A DNA stretch of 64,000 nt from Streptomyces antibioticus (GTDB lineage Bacteria > Actinomycetota > Actinomycetes > Streptomycetales > Streptomycetaceae). Location: NCBI RefSeq assembly GCF_001514065.1, contig NZ_KQ948424.1, positions 717,568-781,567 of the forward strand. Reading direction: 5' to 3'. How positions within the stretch are numbered: the stretch's first letter is position 1; the number at the start of each line of letters is the position of its first letter. A model generated the notes under the pieces. That model was given only the letters and a program-made list of their open reading frames with translations, searched no databases and had not been told where the DNA came from. A program made the translations under genes and the position numbers. Below, one piece after another: positions 34,621 to 43,837 of the stretch.

Positions 34621-35787
34621 GTGAACGACCTCGCCCCCCTCCTCACCCCCGAGGGCCGCGCCCTCCTCGACGAAGTCCGCGGCACCGCCCCCGCCGACGA
34701 ACTCGCCGTCGCCACCCGGCTGCGCCGCGACCACCCCGCCGCACTGGTGTCGGCGGCGCTCGGCCAGGCACGCCTCCGCCAGCGGGCAGCGGCGAAGTTC
34801 GGGGCCGAGGACGCGGGGCGGATGTTCTTCACCCCGAACGGCGTCGAGCAGTCGACGCGGGCGAGCGTGGCCACGTACCGGGCCGAGCGCTTCCGGGCGC
34901 TGGGGGTGCGGTCCGTCGCCGACCTGTGCTCCGGCATCGGCGGCGACGCGATCGCCCTCGCACGGGCCGGCATCAGGGTCCTGGCCGTGGACCACGACCC
35001 CCTCACCGCCGCCGCGGCCCACGCGAACGCCGAGGCGCTGGGCCTGGCCGACCTGATCGAGGTACGGAAGGCGGACGTCACGGACATCGACACATCCCCG
35101 TACGACGCGGTGTTCGTGGACCCGGCGCGACGCGGCGGCCGGGGCCGCATCTTCGACCCCGAGGCCTACTCCCCGCCCCTCTCCTGGGCCGTACAGGCGG
35201 CGACGAAGGCACCCCACGCCGCCCTGAAGATCGCCCCCGGCATCCCCCACGAGGCGATCCCGGCGGAGGCCGAGGCCGAGTGGATCTCCGACGGCGGGGA
35301 CGTGAAGGAGGCGGTGCTGTGGTTCGGCACGGCCCCGGGCACCATCCGCGCGACCCTGCTCCCCGGCCCGCACACCCTCCTGGGCCGCGGCCTCCCCAAC
35401 CCTCAAGTCCGCCCACTGGGCCGCTACTTGTACGAACCCGACGGCGCCGTCATCCGCGCCCACCTGGTCGCCGAAGTCACCGAGAACCTGGAGGGCGGCC
35501 TGATCGACGAGACGATCGCGTACGTGACGGCGGACGAACTGCACGTGACCCCCTACGCCACCGCCTACGAGATCACCGACCAACTCCCCTTCAACGTAAA
35601 GAAGTTGAAGGCGCTGCTACGGGAGCGTGAGGTCGGCATCCTGACCGTGAAGAAGCGGGGGTCGGCGGTGGAGCCGGAGGAACTGCGGCGGAAGGCACTG
35701 CCGAAACCGCACGGCAAGGCCGCGGTGACCGTCTTCCTCACCCGCGTCGCCGGCGCCCCCACCATGCTGCTCGGTCAGCCCGCCTGA
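34621..35787 (+). CDS. THUMP-like-domain class I methyltransferase
   Basis: 388 residues. The Rossmann SAM-binding core has VADLCSGIGGDAIALA (motif I), VLAVDHDPLTAAAAHANAEA (motif II), and DAVFVDPARRGGRGRIFDPE (motif IV, DPAR). The C-terminal THUMP-like domain has NVKKLKALLREREVGILTVK and AVTVFLTRVAG. The combination is the standard actinobacterial 'class I SAM-dependent methyltransferase, THUMP-like'. An RNA substrate is suggested but unproven. GTG 34621 is preferred, preceded by AGGCGG at short distance. It is divergent from the deacetylases and convergent with the ECF sigma gene, whose stop overlaps its 3' end by 13 bp. Confidence 0.88.
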   Translation: MNDLAPLLTPEGRALLDEVRGTAPADELAVATRLRRDHPAALVSAALGQARLRQRAAAKFGAEDAGRMFFTPNGVEQSTRASVATYRAERFRALGVRSVADLCSGIGGDAIALARAGIRVLAVDHDPLTAAAAHANAEALGLADLIEVRKADVTDIDTSPYDAVFVDPARRGGRGRIFDPEAYSPPLSWAVQAATKAPHAALKIAPGIPHEAIPAEAEAEWISDGGDVKEAVLWFGTAPGTIRATLLPGPHTLLGRGLPNPQVRPLGRYLYEPDGAVIRAHLVAEVTENLEGGLIDETIAYVTADELHVTPYATAYEITDQLPFNVKKLKALLREREVGILTVKKRGSAVEPEELRRKALPKPHGKAAVTVFLTRVAGAPTMLLGQPA

Positions 35788-37046
35788 GCCTCCCGCGCGC
35801 GGCGGAGCAGCAGTTCCCGCTCGCGTTCGTTGCGGGCGAGGGCGGCGGCCCGTTCGAACTCGGCCGCCGCCTCCGTCGTACGCCCGAGGCGGGCCAGCAG
35901 ATCACCACGGACGCTGGGCAGCAGGTGGTAGCCGGACAGGTGGGGTGCCAGGTCGTCGACGATCCCCAAGGCTGCTCCCGGACCCTCGGCCATCGACACC
36001 GCGACCGCGCGGTTGAGCTCGACGACCGGGGACGGGGCGCGGGCGGCGAGCAGGCCGTACAGGGTCGCGATGGTGGCCCAGTCGGTCTCCTCGTACGAGT
36101 ACGCGTGCGCATGGCAGGCGGCGATGGTGGCCTGGAGGACGTACGGGCCCGGCGCGCCGCTCGCGGTGGCTTCGGCGCGCGCGAGGGCGGTGACCCCGCG
36201 GGCGATGAGCATGCGGTTCCAGCGGCGGCGGTTCTGGTCCTTGAGGAGGACGGGCTCGCCGTCCGGCCCGGTGCGGGCGGCGGTACGCGACGCCTGGAAC
36301 TCCAACAGCGCAGCGAGACCGTGCACTTCGGGCTCCTTCGGCATCAGCCCGGCCAGCACCCGGGCCAGCCGCAGCGCGTCCTCGCACAGCCCAGGGCGCA
36401 GCCAGTCGTCGCCCGCGGTGGCCGCGTACCCCTCGTTGAAGACGAGGTAGATGACATCGAGGACGTCGGCGAGGCGGGCCTCACGCTCGGGTCCGTACGG
36501 CACCTCGAAGGCGACGTTCTTCGTGGCGAGGGTGCGCTTGGCGCGGACGATCCGCTGGGCGATGGTCGCCTCGGGGACGAGGAAGGCGCGGGCGATCTCG
36601 ACCGTCGTGAGCCCGCCGAGCAGCCGAAGAGTGAGCGCGACACGGGCCTCTGCGGACAGCACCGGGTGGCAGGTGGTGAAGACGAGCCGCAGCAGGTCGT
36701 CGTCGATGTCGTCAGGGTCGGCGGGTTCGTCGAACGGGACCGTCTCCGGGATCTCCCGCCCGATCTCCTGGAGCTTGCGGGCGTAGTTCTCCCGACGCCG
36801 GACCAGGTCGACGGCACGACGCCGGGCGGCAGTCATGAGCCAGGCGCCCGGGTTGTCGGGGACACCATCCCGCGGCCACTGCTCCAGGGCGGCGACGAGG
36901 GCGTCCTGGGCGAGCTCCTCGGCGATACCGACGTCACGGACGACGCGGGTGACGGCGGCGACGATGCGGGGGGACTCGATGCGGAAGACGGTCTCGATGG
37001 CGCGGCGTACGTCGGTGTCGCCGGGGGGCTGTGACTGTGGGCTCAC
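35775..37046 (-). CDS. ECF42-type sigma factor with C-terminal TPR-like extension
   Basis: 423 residues, about twice the usual ECF length. Region 2 (IVAAVTRVVRDVGIAEELAQ) and region 4 (RLLGGLTTVEIARAFLVPEA) make up the first 180 residues. The rest is a conserved helical extension with VFNEGYAATAG, RLARVLAGLMPKEPEV, RGVTALARAEA, VVELNRAVAVSMAEGP and a C-terminal TPR-like repeat. This is the ECF42 group, known for a large C-terminal domain instead of an anti-sigma factor and for genetic linkage to DGPF/YCII proteins. The next upstream gene is exactly that. GTG 37046 has GGGGGG immediately before. Confidence 0.9.
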   Translation of the reverse strand: MSPQSQPPGDTDVRRAIETVFRIESPRIVAAVTRVVRDVGIAEELAQDALVAALEQWPRDGVPDNPGAWLMTAARRRAVDLVRRRENYARKLQEIGREIPETVPFDEPADPDDIDDDLLRLVFTTCHPVLSAEARVALTLRLLGGLTTVEIARAFLVPEATIAQRIVRAKRTLATKNVAFEVPYGPEREARLADVLDVIYLVFNEGYAATAGDDWLRPGLCEDALRLARVLAGLMPKEPEVHGLAALLEFQASRTAARTGPDGEPVLLKDQNRRRWNRMLIARGVTALARAEATASGAPGPYVLQATIAACHAHAYSYEETDWATIATLYGLLAARAPSPVVELNRAVAVSMAEGPGAALGIVDDLAPHLSGYHLLPSVRGDLLARLGRTTEAAAEFERAAALARNERERELLLRRAREAQAG

Positions 37047-37090
37047 AACCCCCCATGCAACACCCGTGGACGCCCCGGGCCAAGGCAGGC

Positions 37091-37447
37091 TCAGCCCTCC
37101 GCGATCTCCCGCACCTCGCAGGTGACCGTCCAGTACTCCTCGTGGACCTGGAGGAACCGCTTGGTCCACTCCAGGGCCTCGGCCTTGTCCTTGCACTGCA
37201 TGAGCGCGTACCCGCCGACGACCTCCTTGGCCTCGGTGAAGGGACCGTCGGTGACGGAGATCTTCCCGCCCTCCCAGTGCACGCGGGTGCCCTGCGAGGA
37301 CGGCGTCAGACCGGCGGTGTCGAGCATGACACCGGCCTTGGTGATCTCCTCGATCAGCGCGCCCATCCGTTCCATCAGCTCGGGGCTGGGGCCTTCGGCG
37401 GGGGCGTTGGACTCGTCGATCTGCACGAGGGAGAGGAAGCGGGGCAT
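37091..37447 (-). CDS. YCII-related DGPF-domain protein, ECF42 partner
   Basis: A 118-residue single-domain protein with the DGPF signature in VTDGPFTEAKEVVGGYALMQ. The dimeric ferredoxin-like fold is typical of YCII-related proteins. These are the conserved genomic partners, and reported targets, of ECF42 sigma factors; the biochemical role is unknown. The ATG has AAGGAG 7 bp upstream. It lies 44 bp before the sigma gene on the same strand, so both probably share a transcript. Confidence 0.9.
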   Translation of the reverse strand: MPRFLSLVQIDESNAPAEGPSPELMERMGALIEEITKAGVMLDTAGLTPSSQGTRVHWEGGKISVTDGPFTEAKEVVGGYALMQCKDKAEALEWTKRFLQVHEEYWTVTCEVREIAEG

Positions 37448-37584
37448 CGGTGGCTCCTTGGGTCGGGGGCCGGTTCCTTTCCGGCCTCTCAACCATGCGT
37501 CGATCGGGAGAGGGCTGGATCGACACGCTCGCCGAAATTCTCCGAAGATTTTTTTGCCGGGCTGTTTCCGCAGGTCAGCCAGAT

Positions 37585-38970
37585 CTAGTTCAGTTCAGAA
37601 CCGAACGCCGCCTTCGCATACGGCGCCCCCACCGTCCGCGCCCCGAACACGAACCCCGCATCCGTCACCACCCCCGTCGCCCGCCCCCGCAGCGACCACA
37701 CCGCCCCCGCCCGGGAGTTCTCCCCGACCGCCGACGCCGCCAGGTCCGCGTGGCCGTTCCCGTTGATGTCCAGGAGGCGGACCGTGCTGCCGAAATCGTC
37801 CCCCGGCTCCGCCGTCCCCGGCACCCCGGCCGTGTCCTGCGTGAGCGCCTGGGACCCGGCCCCGGTCAGACCGGTCTCCGTGCCGTAGAGGATCTCGACG
37901 ATGCCCGCCCCGTCGTCGTACCCGATCTCCTCGCCCGGCACGCCCACCGCCAGGTCGTCGCGGCCGTCGCCGTTGATGTCACCGGCCGAGAGCGAGGCGC
38001 CGAAGATATCGACGTCCTCGTACGCCCCCGGCACCCCGGGGGTGTCCTGGGTGTAGCGATGCCAACTCCCGCGCGGCGCCAGGCCCGACGCCGAGCCCGC
38101 CGCCACCGTCACCGAGGAGTCCGGCTCGTTGCCGACCGCCAGGTCCTGGTAGCCGTCGCCGTCGAAGTCGCCGAAGGCCACGCCGCCGCCCCCGCCAGGG
38201 AACGTCCCGTGGGCCGCGGGGACGAGGCCCGTGGGCGAACCGGCGTAGAAGAGGGTGCAGTCGCCGCCGTCGCCGCAGTACGCCTTCAGCGCCAGCTCGT
38301 CGCGGCCGTCGGCGTTCACGTCGCCCGTCGCGCCGTCCCACACGTCGACGTACTGCAATTCCTCCGGATCGAGTTCCCGCGTACCGGCCGGCTTGCCGGC
38401 GCGCGTCAGCGGGCCCGTCCACACCGCCCCCGTCGTGCCGAGCGGGTCGTCACCCGGGGAGCGGCCGCCCCTGAACAGGGCCAGGTCCAGCTTGCCGTCG
38501 CCGTCGAAGTCGCCGGCCTGGGTGGTCGACGCGGGCAGGGACGTACCGCCTGCCGGACCGCCCTTCGCTCCCCACACCACGACGGCCGAGCGGGTGGCGG
38601 AGACGTGGCCGACGACCAGGTCCGCCCTGCCGTCGCCGTCCAGGTCGCCCTTGGTCAGCTGGATGCCGAACTTCTCGCCCTTGGCGGGGTTGCCGGGGAT
38701 GCCGGCGGTGGCGCGGCTGATGATCGTCCGCCGGTCCGCCGACAGACCGTGCGGGCCGCCGTACATGACGACGACGTAGCCCGCGTCCTTCAGTCCGCCC
38801 ACCGTGGCCCCGGGGGCGCCGACCGCGAGGTCCTGGTAGCCGTCACCGTCGAAGTCGTCACGGACGGGGGCCGGGATCGCGGCCTCGGCGGTGGGGGGCA
38901 AGGCGCCCAGCGCGAGGAGGCCGGCCGCCAGCGGCACCGCCCAAAGGCCGTATGCGGGGAGGGAGAACAT
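37585..38970 (-). CDS. Secreted FG-GAP/VCBS repeat protein
   Basis: 461 residues. A signal peptide (about 1-30: LWAVPLAAGLLALGALPPTA) is followed by an integrin-alpha-like beta-propeller with about seven FG-GAP blades. Each blade carries a calcium-binding DxDGDGxxD-type loop: DFDGDGYQDLAVG, DLDGDGRADLVVG, DFDGDGKLDLALF, DVNADGRDELALK, DINGDGRDDLAVG and DINGNGHADLAAS. No catalytic domain is fused. Likely an extracellular binding or adhesive scaffold. ATG 38970 with GAGAGG 8 bp upstream is favoured over upstream in-frame ATGs at 38985 and beyond. The LCP gene follows upstream on the same strand. Confidence 0.88.
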   Translation of the reverse strand: MFSLPAYGLWAVPLAAGLLALGALPPTAEAAIPAPVRDDFDGDGYQDLAVGAPGATVGGLKDAGYVVVMYGGPHGLSADRRTIISRATAGIPGNPAKGEKFGIQLTKGDLDGDGRADLVVGHVSATRSAVVVWGAKGGPAGGTSLPASTTQAGDFDGDGKLDLALFRGGRSPGDDPLGTTGAVWTGPLTRAGKPAGTRELDPEELQYVDVWDGATGDVNADGRDELALKAYCGDGGDCTLFYAGSPTGLVPAAHGTFPGGGGGVAFGDFDGDGYQDLAVGNEPDSSVTVAAGSASGLAPRGSWHRYTQDTPGVPGAYEDVDIFGASLSAGDINGDGRDDLAVGVPGEEIGYDDGAGIVEILYGTETGLTGAGSQALTQDTAGVPGTAEPGDDFGSTVRLLDINGNGHADLAASAVGENSRAGAVWSLRGRATGVVTDAGFVFGARTVGAPYAKAAFGSELN

Positions 38971-39042
38971 GGGGCGACCTCTCATCACGGTGACTCGGTC
39001 ACCGCACAAGACCCCCTGCCGTGCGCCAGGGTTGTACGCCCC

Positions 39043-40101
39043 TCAGCGCAGCGACTTCCACAGCCTGCTCGCCGCGGGCTCCTGCGCCACCACCCGGTTG
39101 TGGTTCGAGGGTGCCGGGACGACCGGCATCATCACCGTCTTCACCTGGTCCGCCGACAGGCCCTTCAGGCTCTGGCCGAGGCTCATCAGCTCGGTGAGGG
39201 AGTCGAGGCCGGTGTCGGTGGTGAGGCTGCCGGTGAGCGCGTCGGCGACCGAGTAGAGCTTGGTGGGCGAGGTGAGCAGGTTCGTCGAGGCGATCTGTTC
39301 CAGCAGGGCCTTCACCAGCTTCTGCTGGAGGCCTATGCGGCCGAGGTCGCTGCCGTCGCCGATGCCGTGCCGGGTGCGGGCGAGCCCGAGGGCCTGCTTG
39401 CCGTTCAGGTGGTGGGTGCCGGCCCCGAGGGTGAGGTGGCTGCTGGGGTCGTCGATGTCCTCGTCCGTCGTGACCGTGACGCCGCCGAGGGCGTTCACCA
39501 GCTTCGCGAAGCCGGAGAAGTCGATCTCGATGTAGTGGTCCATGCGGACGTTCGTGATCGACTCGACGGTCTTCACGGCGCACACCGGGCCGCCCACCGA
39601 GTAGGCGCTGTTGAACATCGCGCCGTACGCCACCGCCGTCGAGCCCCCGTCCTTCAGCGGGCAGGAGGGGCGGGTGACGAGCGTGTCGCGCGGGATGCTG
39701 ACGACCGTCGCCTCGGAGCGGCCCGCGTCGACGTGCACGACCATCGCCGTGTCGGAGCGGGCGCCGGTGCTGTCGCCGCCGCCGAGCGCCCGGTTCTCCT
39801 TGCCGCTGCGCGAGTCGGAGCCGAGGACCAGGATGTTGAGGGCCTCGGTCGGCAACGCGCTCTCCGACGCGGAAGGCGCGGAGGGCGAGGAGGGCGAGGG
39901 CGTCACCATGACCTTCGGCGGGCGGTCGTCGCCGAGCGCCTGGTCGATGTCGACGCTCTTGATGTTGCCGTTCAGATGCCAGTACACCCAGCCGCCGGCC
40001 GCGGCTCCCGCCACCAGCACGCCCGCGAGAGTGAGGCCGGCGGCCTTCAGTATCCGCGTCCGCCGCCGGCCCGCTGGTCTGCCTTCGTCGTCTCCATTCA
40101 C
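39043..40101 (-). CDS. LytR-CpsA-Psr (LCP) family cell-wall glycopolymer ligase
   Basis: 352 residues. A short cytoplasmic head and one membrane helix (AAGLTLAGVLVAGAAAGGWV) precede the extracytoplasmic LCP domain, which has NILVLGSDSRSG, RSDTAMVVHVD, VVSIPRDTLV, GVTVTTDEDIDD, LNGKQALGLARTRHG and GDLGRIGLQQ-like residues. Conserved Arg and Asp residues for polyprenyl-pyrophosphate binding are present. LCP enzymes transfer teichoic acids or other glycopolymers from a lipid carrier to peptidoglycan. The GTG at 40101 has no clear ribosome site, so the start is uncertain. Confidence 0.92.
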   Translation of the reverse strand: MNGDDEGRPAGRRRTRILKAAGLTLAGVLVAGAAAGGWVYWHLNGNIKSVDIDQALGDDRPPKVMVTPSPSSPSAPSASESALPTEALNILVLGSDSRSGKENRALGGGDSTGARSDTAMVVHVDAGRSEATVVSIPRDTLVTRPSCPLKDGGSTAVAYGAMFNSAYSVGGPVCAVKTVESITNVRMDHYIEIDFSGFAKLVNALGGVTVTTDEDIDDPSSHLTLGAGTHHLNGKQALGLARTRHGIGDGSDLGRIGLQQKLVKALLEQIASTNLLTSPTKLYSVADALTGSLTTDTGLDSLTELMSLGQSLKGLSADQVKTVMMPVVPAPSNHNRVVAQEPAASRLWKSLR

Positions 40102-40258
40102 GGAGAGGAACGTACGTCCGAATTATTACAAGGACGCTGCACCGGTCGGCTTTCTTCGGAAAATCTCACTTTCCTCAGCTCGGCGTCAGCCAGAGAGGGG
40201 ACCTCCGAAACTTTCGGTCGAACAACCGATTAGCTTCGGGCAGGGCGGCACCAGGCCG
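40102..40258. promoter_or_regulatory. LCP promoter / lacI 3' region
   Basis: 157 bases, AT-richer than average near 40115-40130 (GAATTATTACAAGG), fitting an LCP promoter. TCGGT-CGAACA-ACCGA at about 40213-40228 could form a weak hairpin after lacI. Nothing stronger is visible. Confidence 0.4.
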
Positions 40259-41311
40259 TCAAACCGCCGGAGGCGCCCCCGTGCTGCTGCGCACCACCAG
40301 ACTCGTGGCCAGCTCCACCCGCGTCGCCGCCGGCGTCCCCTCCTCGCGCGCGAGGTCGAGCACCAGCTTCGCGGCGGCCTCGGCCATCTCGGTGAGCGGC
40401 TGCCGTACGGTCGTCAGCGGCGGCCCCACCCAGGGCGCGACCGGCAGATCGTCGAAGCCGACGACGCTCAGGTCCTCCGGAATGCGCAGCCCCAGCTCAC
40501 GCGCGGCCTCGTACAGCCCGAGCGCCTGAAGGTCGTTCCCGGCGAAGACGGCGGTGGGCCGGTCCTCGCGGCGCAGCAGGTCCAGGCCCAGCCGGTAGCC
40601 GGCCTCGTGGTGGAAGTCGCCGGTCCTGATCAGGGCGGGGTCGACGGGCAGTCCGGCGGTCTCCAGCGCGGCCCGGTAGCCGTCGACGCGGGCGCGGCTG
40701 CACATCATCCGGGACGGGCCGCTGATGGCGCCGATCCGGGTGTGGCCGAGTTCCACCAGGTGCCGGGTGGCGGCGAGGCCGCCCTGCCAGTTGGTGGCGC
40801 CGATGGACGGCACGTCGGCGCCCGGGTCGCCGGCCGGGTCCATGACGACGAACGGGATGGAACGGCTGGTCAACAGGGCGCGCTGGGACTCGTCCAGACC
40901 GGACAGCACGAGGATGACGCCGTGCGGCCGGCGGGCGGCGACCTGGTCGGCCCAGGTCCGCCCGGGGGTGAGCCGGCCCGCGCTCTCGCTGAGCACCACG
41001 CTCAGCCCGGCGTCCCGCGCCACGTTCTCCACACCCCGGATGACCTCCATCGCCCAGGCACTCTCCAGCTCGTGGAAGACCAGGTCGATGAGGGGGGAAC
41101 GGCTGGCCTCGGCCCGTCGGCGGCGATAGCCGTGGGCACGCAGCAGTTCTTCCACTCGGGTACGGGTGGCCGGGGCGACGTCGGCCCGCCCGTTGAGGAC
41201 CTTCGAAACAGTCGGCGCCGAGACGCCGGCCTCACGGGCGATCTCGGCGAGCGTCGCGGTCTGCGTCGAGCGTCCTGCTGTCCGGGTTTCACCGGGCTCC
41301 GGGGGTGTCAT
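40259..41311 (-). CDS. LacI-family transcriptional repressor
   Basis: 350 residues. The LacI helix-turn-helix and hinge are TLAEIAREAGVSAPTVSKVL followed by NGRADVAPATRTRVEELLRAHGY. The sugar-binding periplasmic-like domain has GVILVLSGLD, FVVMDPAGDPGADVPSIGAT, TRIGAISGPSRMM, AVFAGNDLQALGLYEAAREL and DLSVVGFDDLPVAPWVGPPL. The divergent partner 147 bp away is a GH3 beta-glucosidase, so it most likely represses that gene, released by a gluco- or xylo-oligosaccharide. Confidence 0.93.
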   Translation of the reverse strand: MTPPEPGETRTAGRSTQTATLAEIAREAGVSAPTVSKVLNGRADVAPATRTRVEELLRAHGYRRRRAEASRSPLIDLVFHELESAWAMEVIRGVENVARDAGLSVVLSESAGRLTPGRTWADQVAARRPHGVILVLSGLDESQRALLTSRSIPFVVMDPAGDPGADVPSIGATNWQGGLAATRHLVELGHTRIGAISGPSRMMCSRARVDGYRAALETAGLPVDPALIRTGDFHHEAGYRLGLDLLRREDRPTAVFAGNDLQALGLYEAARELGLRIPEDLSVVGFDDLPVAPWVGPPLTTVRQPLTEMAEAAAKLVLDLAREEGTPAATRVELATSLVVRSSTGAPPAV

Positions 41312-41391
41312 GGCGGCGATCGTATCCCTGCACGACCTCTTGACGAACCCTTCTCACCGGCCTAGGTTCCCAAAACATTCGGATTACATAT

Positions 41392-41445
41392 CGAAACATT
41401 CGCGAGAGACGTTCGTGCGAACCCTTCGTGAGAGGTCGTTCGACC
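41392..41445. promoter_or_regulatory. Candidate operator palindromes in lacI / beta-glucosidase gap
   Basis: Three short inverted repeats in the divergent gap: CGAA-ACA-TTCG (41392-41402), GTTCG-TG-CGAAC (41411-41422) and GGTCG-TT-CGACC (41434-41445). All share CG-centred GAA/TTC half-sites as used by LacI-type regulators. They lie 10-65 bp before the glucosidase start, where repression would work. Confidence 0.5.
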
Positions 41446-41458
41446 CGACAGGAGTTTC

Positions 41459-43762
41459 ATGACCACCGCGCCTTGGCGTGACCCCGCCCTGACCGCCGCC
41501 GCCCGCGTCGACGACCTCCTCTCCCGGATGACCCTGGAGGAGAAGACCGCCCAGCTGTACGGCGTGTGGGTGGGCGCCAGCACCGACGGGGACGGCGTCG
41601 CCCCGCTGCAACGTGAGATGACCGCCGACTACGACTGGGACGAGCTGATCACCCACGGCCTGGGCCAGCTCACCCGCCCCTTCGGCACCGCCCCCGTGGA
41701 CCCGGCGCTGGGCGCGCAGGCACTGGCCCGCGCCCAGCGCCGTATCGCTCAGGCGGGCCGCTTCGGCATTCCCGCGCTCGCGCACGAGGAGTGCCTCGCC
41801 GGCTTCACCGCCTGGCAGGCGACCGCCTATCCGGTGCCGCTCGCCTGGGGCGCCGCGTTCGACCCGCCGCTGGTGGAGGAGATGGCCCGGCGCATCGGCC
41901 ACGACCTGCGCGCGGTCGGCGTCCACCAGGGCCTGGCCCCCGTCCTGGATGTTGTCCGCGACCCGCGCTGGGGACGGGTCGAGGAGACCATCGGCGAGGA
42001 CCCCTACCTGGTCGGCACGGTCGGCGCCGCCTATGTCCGCGGCCTGGAGTCGGCCGGCGTGGTCGCCACGCTCAAGCACTTCGCCGGGTACGCGTCCTCC
42101 GCGGGCGCCCGCAACCTGGCGCCCGTCCGAGCGGGCGTGCGCGAGTTCGCCGATGTGACGCTGCCGCCGTTCGAGCTGGCGCTGCGCGAGGGCGGGGCCC
42201 GCTCGGTGATGGCCGCCTACACCGACACCGACGGCATCCCGGCCTCCGCCGACCCGGGCCTGCTCACCGAACTCCTCCGGGAGCGCTGGGAGTTCACCGG
42301 CACGGTGGTCGCCGACTACTTCGGCGTCGGCTTCTTGCAGAGCCAGCACCGGGTCGCCGGCACCGAGGCCGAGGCGGCCCACGCGGCTCTCGCGGCGGGC
42401 CTCGACGTCGAACTGCCCACGCTGAAGTGCTACGGCAAGCCCCTGCTGGAGGCCGTGCGGGCGGGCGAGATCCCGGAGGCGCTCATCGACCGCGCCGCCC
42501 GCCGCGTCCTGATCCAGAAGTGCGAACTGGGCCTGCTGGACGAGGACTGGACCCCCGAGCCCACCGGCCGCATCGACCTCGACTCGACGGCGAACCGCGC
42601 GCTCGCCCGCCGCATCGCCGAGGAGTCGGTGGTGCTGCTGGACAACCCGGACGGCGTCCTCCCCCTCTCGCCCGACACCCGTATCGCGGTGGTCGGCCCG
42701 CGGGCGGCCGACGCCCTGGCGATGCTCGGCTGCTACTCCTTCCCGTCCCACGTCCTCACCCACCACCCCGACATCCCGATGGGCATCGAGATCCCGACCG
42801 TCCTGGAGGCGCTGCGCGCCGAACTCCCGGACGCCAAGGTGACGTTCGCCGAGGGCTGCGGGGTGGACACCCCCGACACCGGCGGCTTCGAGGAGGCGGT
42901 GGCGCGGACCGCGGAGGCCGACGTCTGCGTGGCCGTCCTCGGTGACCGCGCGGGCCTGTTCGGCCGGGGCACCTCGGGCGAGGGCTGCGACGCGACCGAC
43001 CTGCGACTGCCGGGTGTGCAGGGCGAGTTGCTGGACGCGCTGGTCGCCACCGGGGTGCCCGTCGTCCTCGTTCTCCTGACCGGAAGGCCGTACGCGCTCG
43101 GCCGCTGGCACGGCCGGCTCGCCGCGTCCGTGCAGGCCTTCTTCCCGGGAGAGGAGGGCGGCCCGGCGGTGGCGGGAGTGCTGTCGGGCCGCGTCAACCC
43201 CTCCGGACGGCTGCCGGTCAGCGTCCCGCAGGAACCGGGCGGCCAGCCCTGGACCTACCTCCAGCCCCCGCTGGGCCTCGCGGGCGAGGTCAGCAACCTG
43301 GACCCGACCCCGCTGTACCCCTTCGGACACGGCCGCTCGTACACGACGTTCGCATGGGAGTCGGACGCGGCCGGGGCGGAGATCACGACCGACGGCTCGT
43401 ACGACGTGAGCGTCGCCGTCCGCAACACCGGCGACCGCGAGGGCGCCGAGGTCGTCCAGCTGTACCTGCACGACCCGGTGGCCTCGGTGACCCGCCCGGA
43501 CGTCCGCCTGATCGGCTACCAGCGCCTGGACCTGGCCCCCGGTGAGGCGCGACACGTGACCTTCCGCTTCCACGCCGACCACTCGGCGTTCACCGACCGC
43601 ACGGGCCGCCGGATCGTCGAACCCGGCGCCCTGGAACTGCGGTTGGCCGCCTCCAGCGCGGACGTACGCCACACGACCCGGCTGACACTCACCGGCCCGG
43701 TACGGGAGCTGGGCGCCGACCGCAGGCTGCGCTGCGAGACGGAGGTGCGGGAAACAGCTTGA
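41459..43762 (+). CDS. GH3 beta-glucosidase/beta-xylosidase
   Basis: 767 residues with no signal peptide, so cytosolic: it would hydrolyse imported oligosaccharides. The N-terminal TIM barrel has HEECLAGF, DVVRDPRWGRVEETIGEDPY, TLKHFAGYASSAGARN and the nucleophile segment GTVVADYFGVGFLQ. The alpha/beta sandwich has ESVVLLDNPDGVLPL, VAVLGDRAGLFGRGTSGEGCD and VVLVLLTGRPYAL. A C-terminal FnIII-like domain starts near YDVSVAVRNTGDREGAEVVQ. The ATG has AGGAG 5 bp upstream. No sugar transporter is adjacent. Controlled most likely by the divergent LacI protein. Confidence 0.93.
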   Translation: MTTAPWRDPALTAAARVDDLLSRMTLEEKTAQLYGVWVGASTDGDGVAPLQREMTADYDWDELITHGLGQLTRPFGTAPVDPALGAQALARAQRRIAQAGRFGIPALAHEECLAGFTAWQATAYPVPLAWGAAFDPPLVEEMARRIGHDLRAVGVHQGLAPVLDVVRDPRWGRVEETIGEDPYLVGTVGAAYVRGLESAGVVATLKHFAGYASSAGARNLAPVRAGVREFADVTLPPFELALREGGARSVMAAYTDTDGIPASADPGLLTELLRERWEFTGTVVADYFGVGFLQSQHRVAGTEAEAAHAALAAGLDVELPTLKCYGKPLLEAVRAGEIPEALIDRAARRVLIQKCELGLLDEDWTPEPTGRIDLDSTANRALARRIAEESVVLLDNPDGVLPLSPDTRIAVVGPRAADALAMLGCYSFPSHVLTHHPDIPMGIEIPTVLEALRAELPDAKVTFAEGCGVDTPDTGGFEEAVARTAEADVCVAVLGDRAGLFGRGTSGEGCDATDLRLPGVQGELLDALVATGVPVVLVLLTGRPYALGRWHGRLAASVQAFFPGEEGGPAVAGVLSGRVNPSGRLPVSVPQEPGGQPWTYLQPPLGLAGEVSNLDPTPLYPFGHGRSYTTFAWESDAAGAEITTDGSYDVSVAVRNTGDREGAEVVQLYLHDPVASVTRPDVRLIGYQRLDLAPGEARHVTFRFHADHSAFTDRTGRRIVEPGALELRLAASSADVRHTTRLTLTGPVRELGADRRLRCETEVRETA

Positions 43763-43837
43763 TCACGGAGGGGTCGAACACCGGTTCCCCGTGCCAGAAT
43801 CCTCCGACGCCTCAGAGGGTGGGCGACGGGGGATGCC

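Noticed and set aside
37450-40233. Open frame of about 925 codons on the plus strand
   Set aside because: Mirrors the FG-GAP and LCP genes on the minus strand; no ribosome site, no motifs and low-complexity composition.
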